Shown here one piece after another: positions 29,314-34,932 of a stretch of 34,932 nt of DNA (within the stretch, counting starts at the first letter, position 1; each line of letters begins with the position of its first letter). The translations under genes and the position numbers were made by a program. The notes below the pieces were generated by a model, which saw nothing but the letters and a program-made list of their open reading frames with translations, did no database searches and had not been told where the DNA came from. Source of the stretch: Alcaligenaceae bacterium (GTDB taxonomy: Bacteria; Pseudomonadota; Gammaproteobacteria; Burkholderiales; Burkholderiaceae_B); the NCBI GenBank assembly GCA_002737415.1, contig NSIQ01000036.1:1-34932 (forward strand), given 5' to 3'.

Positions 29314-30858
29314 ATGACTTTAGCCGTCCTCATGAGTCGTTCGTTGTTTGGAATGGACGCGCCCCCCGTTTGTGTTGAAACGCATTTAAGCAGCGGATTG
29401 CCTAGCTTTACGATGGTGGGGCTTGCGGATGCTGAGGTGCGCGAAAGTCGCGAACGCGTCAGGGCTGCGATTTTAAGTAGTGGCTTTGAGTTTCCGTCGG
29501 GGCGACTGACAGTGAATTTGTCGCCGGCCGAACTCCCTAAAGAGTCGGGTCGCTTTGATTTGCCGATTGCCTTAGGCGTATTGTTGGTGTCAGGGCAAAT
29601 CGAGCTGCCAGAGTTAGCGGCTCAGGCTGCTAAGGGAGTGCAACAAACCAGCCTTTCGTCCTTGGTGGTCGCAGGCGAGCTCTCTTTGACGGGGATGCTT
29701 TCGCCCATCAATGGTGCGATTGCGATTGCGCTGGCGGTCGCGCGCAGTCAACCCGAGGCAAGTTTGTTGTTGCCGCTTGCTAACGCTGAGCAGGCCGCTT
29801 ATGTGCCGGGCCTTCGGGTGCTCGGTGCTTACAGCCTAAGTGAGGTCGTCGAACATCTGAATGGGCGTCGACCGCTTGTGCCCTTTGTCGGCCCGGTTGC
29901 AGTGACCGGGCTCAACGACTTACCTTGCTTATCAGAGGTCCGCGGGCAACTGATGGCACGGCGCGCGCTTGAGGTGGCTGCCGCGGGCGGTCATAGCTTG
30001 TTGTTCTCGGGCACCCCTGGGGTGGGCAAAACGATGCTTGCTAAACGCCTGGGCGGCATCTTACCGGCGCTGACCCCTTCAGAGTGTCTAGAAGTGGCCT
30101 CGGTGGCCGCTTTTGCAGGGGTGCGCGATCGTGCCTGGGGGCAGAGGCCCTTTCGCGCGCCGCATCACTCGGCCTCGCTCGCTGCGATTTTGGGTGGGGG
30201 CTCGACGCCGCGCGCAGGTGAGGTGACGTTGGCCCATCGCGGGGTTCTCTTTTTAGACGAGTTTCCGGAGTTTGAGCGTCGGGTACGCGAGGGCCTGCGT
30301 GAACCACTAGAAAGTTTGTCAGTGACCATTGCGCGGGCTAAGCAAAAAGTCGAGTTTCCAGCCGATTTTCAACTCTTGGCGGCGATGAATCCTTGCCTGT
30401 GCGGCTGGTTTGGCCATGCGCAAGGTCGTTGCAAGTGTCGCGCAGAGCAAATTGCCGCTTACCAGCAGAGGCTTTCTGGTCCGGTAATGGATAGAATCGA
30501 TCTGTTCGTGACGTTGACCACGAGCGAAGAACCCTGGCTTGAGCTGCCGCCCGGTGAGACCTCTGCCTGCGTACGTCTGCGTGTTCAAGCCGCTCGGGAA
30601 CTGCAGCTTAAACGCCAAAGCACCGTCAATGCCCGTTTACCCGATCGTGCGCTGGAGGCTTGCTGCTCGATGACGCCTGCAGCCGCTAAACTATTGGGCA
30701 GTGCAATCAAAACGCACCACCTGTCGGCACGTTCAATACAGCGAATCCGTAGAGTTGCACGCACGTGCGCGGATCTGGCTGGTGCGCCAGAGATCGATGT
30801 CCCGCATTTCGCTGAGGCGTTTCAATACCGCGCGGCGATTTCTAAAGCGTCTCGTTAG
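29314..30858 (+). CDS. comM: YifB/ComM family AAA+ ATPase (Mg-chelatase-like)
   Basis: MTLAVLMSRSLFGMDAPPVCVETHLSSGLPSFTMVGLADAEVRESRERVRAAI, FSGTPGVGKTMLAKRLGGILP, FRAPHHSASLAAILGGG, AMNPCLCGW. Confidence 0.94.
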   Translation: MTLAVLMSRSLFGMDAPPVCVETHLSSGLPSFTMVGLADAEVRESRERVRAAILSSGFEFPSGRLTVNLSPAELPKESGRFDLPIALGVLLVSGQIELPELAAQAAKGVQQTSLSSLVVAGELSLTGMLSPINGAIAIALAVARSQPEASLLLPLANAEQAAYVPGLRVLGAYSLSEVVEHLNGRRPLVPFVGPVAVTGLNDLPCLSEVRGQLMARRALEVAAAGGHSLLFSGTPGVGKTMLAKRLGGILPALTPSECLEVASVAAFAGVRDRAWGQRPFRAPHHSASLAAILGGGSTPRAGEVTLAHRGVLFLDEFPEFERRVREGLREPLESLSVTIARAKQKVEFPADFQLLAAMNPCLCGWFGHAQGRCKCRAEQIAAYQQRLSGPVMDRIDLFVTLTTSEEPWLELPPGETSACVRLRVQAARELQLKRQSTVNARLPDRALEACCSMTPAAAKLLGSAIKTHHLSARSIQRIRRVARTCADLAGAPEIDVPHFAEAFQYRAAISKASR

Positions 30859-30952
30859 GCTATTTTTAGATTGGGGGGCCCAGTGCTCAAACTTGTGCTC
30901 GGTTTCAGCGGTTTTTTTTGCTCTCGGGCGTGCGAAGAACAAGAATTTGTCA

Positions 30953-30958
30953 TATAAT
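30953..30958 (+). promoter_or_regulatory. Candidate -10 element upstream of rpmI-rplT
   Basis: Perfect TATAAT at 30953-30958; only a weak -35 (GTGCGA) at about 17-nt spacing. Confidence 0.5.
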
Positions 30959-31010
30959 CAAAGGCTTTCCTGAAAAACTTGCAGAGAAAATGAGCAGAGA
31001 GAGTCAGGAA

Positions 31011-31100
31011 TAAGCAGTAAAAAGCAAGTAAGCAGTAAAAAGCAAGTAAGCAGTAAAAAGCAAGTAAGCAGTAAAAAGCAAGTAAGCAGTAAAAAGCAAG
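31011..31100. repeat. Five perfect 18-bp tandem repeats (TAAGCAGTAAAAAGCAAG) upstream of rpmI
   Basis: Direct reading: 31011-31028, 31029-31046, 31047-31064, 31065-31082 and 31083-31100 are identical; the next base run is TGCAGTTATA. Confidence 0.97.
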
Positions 31101-31216
31101 TGCAGTTATAAGTGGATCTTGGGTTAACAAGACTGGCGGTCGATTCGTAAAGCAGGGCGCGCATCGAGCAACATGCCAGGCACCTGCAGAGCACAATTTA
31201 AGTAACAGGAACTAAA

Positions 31217-31414
31217 ATGCCTAAGATGAAAACTAAAAAAAGCGCTGCGAAGCGCTTTGAGGTTCGCGGCAGCGGATCAATTAAGCGGGGTCAGGCTTTT
31301 AAACGCCATATTTTGACCAAAAAAACCACCAAGACCAAGCGTCAGTTACGCGGGTCGACAGCGGTCGACAAATCAAATGTGGCTTCAGTTAAAGCCATGA
31401 TGCCCTTCGCTTAA
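31217..31414 (+). CDS. rpmI: 50S ribosomal protein L35
   Basis: [46 protein letters not shown]. Confidence 0.97.
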   Translation: MPKMKTKKSAAKRFEVRGSGSIKRGQAFKRHILTKKTTKTKRQLRGSTAVDKSNVASVKAMMPFA

Positions 31415-31425
31415 GGATATAAAAC

Positions 31426-31785
31426 ATGCCTCGCGTCAAACGTGGTGTAACGGCCAGAGCCCGTCACAAAAAAGTTATTGCTAAAGCTAAAGGTTATCGC
31501 GGTCGCCGCGGTAATGTGTTCCGTATTGCCAAGCAAGCTGTTATGCGTGCTGGACAATACGCCTATCGAGATCGTCGCAATAAAAAGCGTACGTTTCGCG
31601 CGCTTTGGATCGCCCGTATCAACGCAGCAGTGCGTGAACACGGCGTCACCTACAGCGTCTTTATTGCTGGCCTGAAAAAAGCTTCAATCGAGCTCGACCG
31701 TAAAGTCTTGGCCGACATGGCCGTGCGTGACAAAGCTGGTTTTGCTGCAGTATTGAATCAGGCAAAATTAGCGTTGGCTGCTTAA
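31426..31785 (+). CDS. rplT: 50S ribosomal protein L20
   Basis: [73 protein letters not shown]. Confidence 0.98.
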   Translation: MPRVKRGVTARARHKKVIAKAKGYRGRRGNVFRIAKQAVMRAGQYAYRDRRNKKRTFRALWIARINAAVREHGVTYSVFIAGLKKASIELDRKVLADMAVRDKAGFAAVLNQAKLALAA

Positions 31786-31803
31786 GCACGGACAAGTTGT
31801 ATC

Positions 31804-31833
31804 TGCAAACGGGGCCGTTGGGCTCCGTTTGCA
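31804..31833 (+). other. Strong hairpin between rplT and pheS
   Basis: TGCAAACGGGGCC-GTTG-GGCTCCGTTTGCA: 13-bp stem (12 Watson-Crick pairs, one G-U) and 4-nt loop, followed by TTTC. Confidence 0.8.
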
Positions 31834-31866
31834 TTTCAAAGATGTGATTTCACGAAGGTTGTAAAA

Positions 31867-32889
31867 ATGGCTGAGACGGTCGATGACCTGATTGAACAGG
31901 CCCGGGCACAGTTTGCACTGGCAACTGATGCGGCTGCGCTTGAAAACGCAAAAGCACGATTTTTGGGCAAACAAGGCTCGCTTACCGAACTCATGAAAGG
32001 GTTGGGCAAGCTTGACCCTGAGGCAAAACGCACAGAAGGTGCGCGTATTAATGCCATCAAACAACAGATTGAAGCCCTGCTGAACGTCCGACGCGCAGCA
32101 CTGGCGCAGGCTGAGCTTGATTTGCGCCTGGCAGCCGAAACGATCGATGTGACGTTGCCCGGTCGTGGCCGAGGCAAAGGTGGGATTCATCCAGTGATTC
32201 GCACTTGGCAGCGTGTTGAGGCGATCTTCAGATCAATCGGCTTTGATGTGGCCGATGGCCCCGAAATCGAAAACGACTGGACCAACTTCACTGCGCTGAA
32301 CAACCCTGAAAATCACCCAGCCCGTTCAATGCAAGATACTTTTTACGTCGATATCAACGACGCCCAAGGCCTGCCACTTTTACTGCGCACACACACGAGT
32401 CCGATGCAAGTGCGTTACGCACGCATGCATCAGCCTCCCATCAAAGTGATTGCACCCGGGCGCACTTATCGCGTGGACAGTGACGCCACGCATTCGCCAA
32501 TGTTTCATCAGGTTGAAGGCCTTTGGATTGACGAAAACATTTCTTTCGCAGACCTCAAAGGTGTCTATACAAATTTCTTGCGTTGCTTTTTCGAAACCGA
32601 CGCTCTTGAATTGCGTTTCAGACCATCGTTTTTTCCGTTCACCGAACCGTCGGCCGAGATCGATATGATGTTTACTTCGGGGCCCAACAAAGGTCGTTGG
32701 CTTGAAATCTCTGGGTCAGGGCAAGTCCACCCCGATGTGATCCGCAACTTTGGTCTCGACCCCGAGCGTTACATTGGCTTCGCCTTTGGCTCGGGCCTTG
32801 AGCGCCTGACCATGTTGCGCTACGGTGTCAATGATTTGCGACAGTTCTTTGAAGGCGATCTGCGCTTTTTACGTCAGTTCAACGATTAA
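31867..32889 (+). CDS. pheS: Phenylalanyl-tRNA synthetase alpha subunit
   Basis: [96 protein letters not shown]. Confidence 0.97.
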   Translation: MAETVDDLIEQARAQFALATDAAALENAKARFLGKQGSLTELMKGLGKLDPEAKRTEGARINAIKQQIEALLNVRRAALAQAELDLRLAAETIDVTLPGRGRGKGGIHPVIRTWQRVEAIFRSIGFDVADGPEIENDWTNFTALNNPENHPARSMQDTFYVDINDAQGLPLLLRTHTSPMQVRYARMHQPPIKVIAPGRTYRVDSDATHSPMFHQVEGLWIDENISFADLKGVYTNFLRCFFETDALELRFRPSFFPFTEPSAEIDMMFTSGPNKGRWLEISGSGQVHPDVIRNFGLDPERYIGFAFGSGLERLTMLRYGVNDLRQFFEGDLRFLRQFND

Positions 32890-32913
32890 TTTTTTAGATC
32901 GATACGGTTCACT

Positions 32914-34932
32914 ATGCAATTTTCTGAGTCCTGGCTGCGTACACTCGTCAACCCCCCGATTTCTACGGATGAATTGTCGCATCGGCTGACGATGGCTGGG
33001 CTTGAGGTCGAAGACACCGTGACCGTTGCGCCGGCTTTCTCGGGCGTGGTAGTGGCCTTGATTCAAAGTGCCGAGCCACACCCCAACGCGGACAAGCTGC
33101 GCGTGTGCATGGTGGACGTGGGTGCTGCGGCGCCCTTGCAGATCGTGTGCGGCGCACCAAATGCCGCGGTGGGTTTGAAGGTACCGCTGGCTACGGTTGG
33201 GGCCATTTTGCCCGGCGAGGTCAAGATTGGCGTGGCCACGATGCGTGGCGTTGAGTCGTTTGGTATGTTGTGCTCGTCCAAAGAGTTGGGTCTTTCGCAA
33301 GAGCACGCTGGGCTACTCGTGCTGCCCCCTGAGGCCAAAGTTGGTGACAGCCTACGTGAAGTGCTTGATCTTGACGATACCTTGTTTACTTTAAAACTGA
33401 CGCCAAACCGCGCCGATTGTTTGTCGCTTTTAGGCGTGGCTCGAGAAGTCGCGGCCCTGACGGGCGCCGTGTTAACCCCGCCAAAAACGTCCGCGCTTGT
33501 CCCAAGCTTAACTGAAGTGATTCCGGTTACCGTGCATGCCCCAGAATTATGTGGGCGGTTTGCGGGGCGGGTCGTACGTGGAGTCAACGCGCGCGCCGCA
33601 ACCCCCGAGTGGATGGTTGAGCGCTTAAAGCGGGCAGGGCAGCGCTCGGTGACTGCGCTGGTTGATATTTCGAACTACGTGATGCTGCTGCTGGGTCGAC
33701 CGACCCACGTTTTTGACTTAGACCGCATGCCCGAGAAGCGTATCGAAGTTCGCTGGGCGCGTGCCGGAGAAACACTCACGCTGTTAAACGATCAGACCAT
33801 CGAACTGAACGAGCAGCTGGGCATTATTACCAGTGCAGGAATAGCCGAAAGTCTGGCAGGCATCATGGGGGGTGCTTCGACGGCGGTCTCGCTCGACACG
33901 AAGAGTATTTATGTTGAGGCTGCGTTTTGGTGGCCTCAGGCGATAGCGGGTCGTGCCCGCAAGCTTAAATTAAATTCTGAAGCTAGCCATCGCTTTGAAC
34001 GCGGGGTTGATTTTGAAAATATTCCCGAACATCTTGACCTGATCACCCAATTGATTCTGGACATTTGCGGCGGCCAGGCGGGTCCGATTGACGACCAACA
34101 GTTGGCCGTGCCCACTCGGGATGCTGTCACGATGCGTTTGTCACGTTGTCACCGCGTGCTCGGCGTCAAAGTGAGTCAAGACGACGTCGCTCAGACTTTT
34201 ACGCGACTGGGGTTTGCCTTCGTTCTCGAGGGTGATAAGTTCATTGTTGTGCCGCCAACCTACCGATTTGATCTTCAGATCGAGGAAGACTTAATCGAAG
34301 AAGTCGCTCGCATCATTGGTTTTGAAAGTATCCCGGCTGTGCCGCCGCTGGCGGCCGCCCATATGCGGATGACCCCAGAGACCACGCGTTCGGCTCACAC
34401 CGTGCGCGCAGAGATCGCCGCCCTTGATTATCAAGAGGTGATCAACTTCTCGTTTGTCGAACCAAGCTGGGAAGTTGAGCTTTTGGGACAAGCCGAACCG
34501 ATTCGACTCTTAAATCCGATCGCAAGCCAACTGGCTGTGATGCGCTCATCGTTATTGCCTGGCTTGGTGGCAAATATTCGCTATAACGCGAACCGCAAGC
34601 AAACACGCGTGCGTGTCTTTGAGCTCGGCCGAGTGTATGCGCGTGACTTATCTGTGCAAGACGGCCCGTTGTCCGTCGCTTCAGTGCGTCAGCCGCAACT
34701 TTTGGCGGCGGCGGCATGGGGCGCGGTAACTGAGGATCAATGGGGCGTTGCGAGCCGCGGCATTGATTTCTTTGATGTCAAACGCGATATTGAGGTGCTT
34801 TTTAGCGCACAGGCTGCGCACTTGCGTTTCATCCCTGCCCCGCACAGCTTGCTTCATCCAGGACGAAGCGCGCGTATTGAATTTAAGCAAAAAACCATCG
34901 GTTGGCTCGGAGATTTGCACCCGCGCTGGATG
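32914..34932 (+). CDS. pheT: Phenylalanyl-tRNA synthetase beta subunit, 3' truncated by the window
   Basis: ATG at 32914: MQFSESWLRTLVNPPISTDELSHRLTMAGLEVEDTV; open frame to the window end (673 codons). Not in the ORF track because no stop is present. Confidence 0.96.
   Translation, partial: MQFSESWLRTLVNPPISTDELSHRLTMAGLEVEDTVTVAPAFSGVVVALIQSAEPHPNADKLRVCMVDVGAAAPLQIVCGAPNAAVGLKVPLATVGAILPGEVKIGVATMRGVESFGMLCSSKELGLSQEHAGLLVLPPEAKVGDSLREVLDLDDTLFTLKLTPNRADCLSLLGVAREVAALTGAVLTPPKTSALVPSLTEVIPVTVHAPELCGRFAGRVVRGVNARAATPEWMVERLKRAGQRSVTALVDISNYVMLLLGRPTHVFDLDRMPEKRIEVRWARAGETLTLLNDQTIELNEQLGIITSAGIAESLAGIMGGASTAVSLDTKSIYVEAAFWWPQAIAGRARKLKLNSEASHRFERGVDFENIPEHLDLITQLILDICGGQAGPIDDQQLAVPTRDAVTMRLSRCHRVLGVKVSQDDVAQTFTRLGFAFVLEGDKFIVVPPTYRFDLQIEEDLIEEVARIIGFESIPAVPPLAAAHMRMTPETTRSAHTVRAEIAALDYQEVINFSFVEPSWEVELLGQAEPIRLLNPIASQLAVMRSSLLPGLVANIRYNANRKQTRVRVFELGRVYARDLSVQDGPLSVASVRQPQLLAAAAWGAVTEDQWGVASRGIDFFDVKRDIEVLFSAQAAHLRFIPAPHSLLHPGRSARIEFKQKTIGWLGDLHPRWM

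Noticed and set aside
31011-31100. Tandem repeat as a CRISPR array
   Set aside because: Units are directly adjacent with no spacers, only 18 bp long, and no cas genes are present.
30855-31196. Minus-strand ORFs (113 aa and 78 aa) with LAFYCL / LLTCFL repeats
   Set aside because: Produced by the 18-bp repeat, whose length is a multiple of three; no other coding signal.

Overview
This window looks like ordinary core chromosome from a betaproteobacterium (Burkholderiales, Alcaligenaceae-like; inferred from protein flavour and gene order). It starts inside a small Tad/Flp-type pilus cluster (unknown ORF, cpaB, cpaC, FHA-cpaF fusion, tadB, tadC, DUF192 gene). Next come a BPSS1780-type membrane protein and thrB on the minus strand, dusA, a CBS-pair protein and a YihY-type protein on the minus strand, a DUF2069 gene, selO, aroC, leuC, leuD, leuB, asd, a fimV-like gene, truA, trpF, tRNA-Val(GAC), a small unknown ORF, thrS, infC, gshB, a mannose-type PTS EIIA, ptsH, ptsI, ubiK, comM, rpmI, rplT, pheS and a truncated pheT. 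I see no CRISPR array, IS element, prophage or recognisable defence island. The observations most worth a second look are: (1) five perfect 18-bp tandem repeats in the leader of rpmI-rplT; (2) infC separated from rpmI-rplT and instead overlapping gshB of a gshB-PTS cluster; (3) infC starting at a non-canonical ATC codon; (4) an FHA-CpaF fusion with no TadZ/CpaE gene between cpaC and cpaF; (5) a collagen-like Gly-X-X tract in a short FimV; (6) several strong intergenic hairpins; (7) two small unknown ORFs. None of these proves a new system. All calls were made by reading the sequence without database searches.
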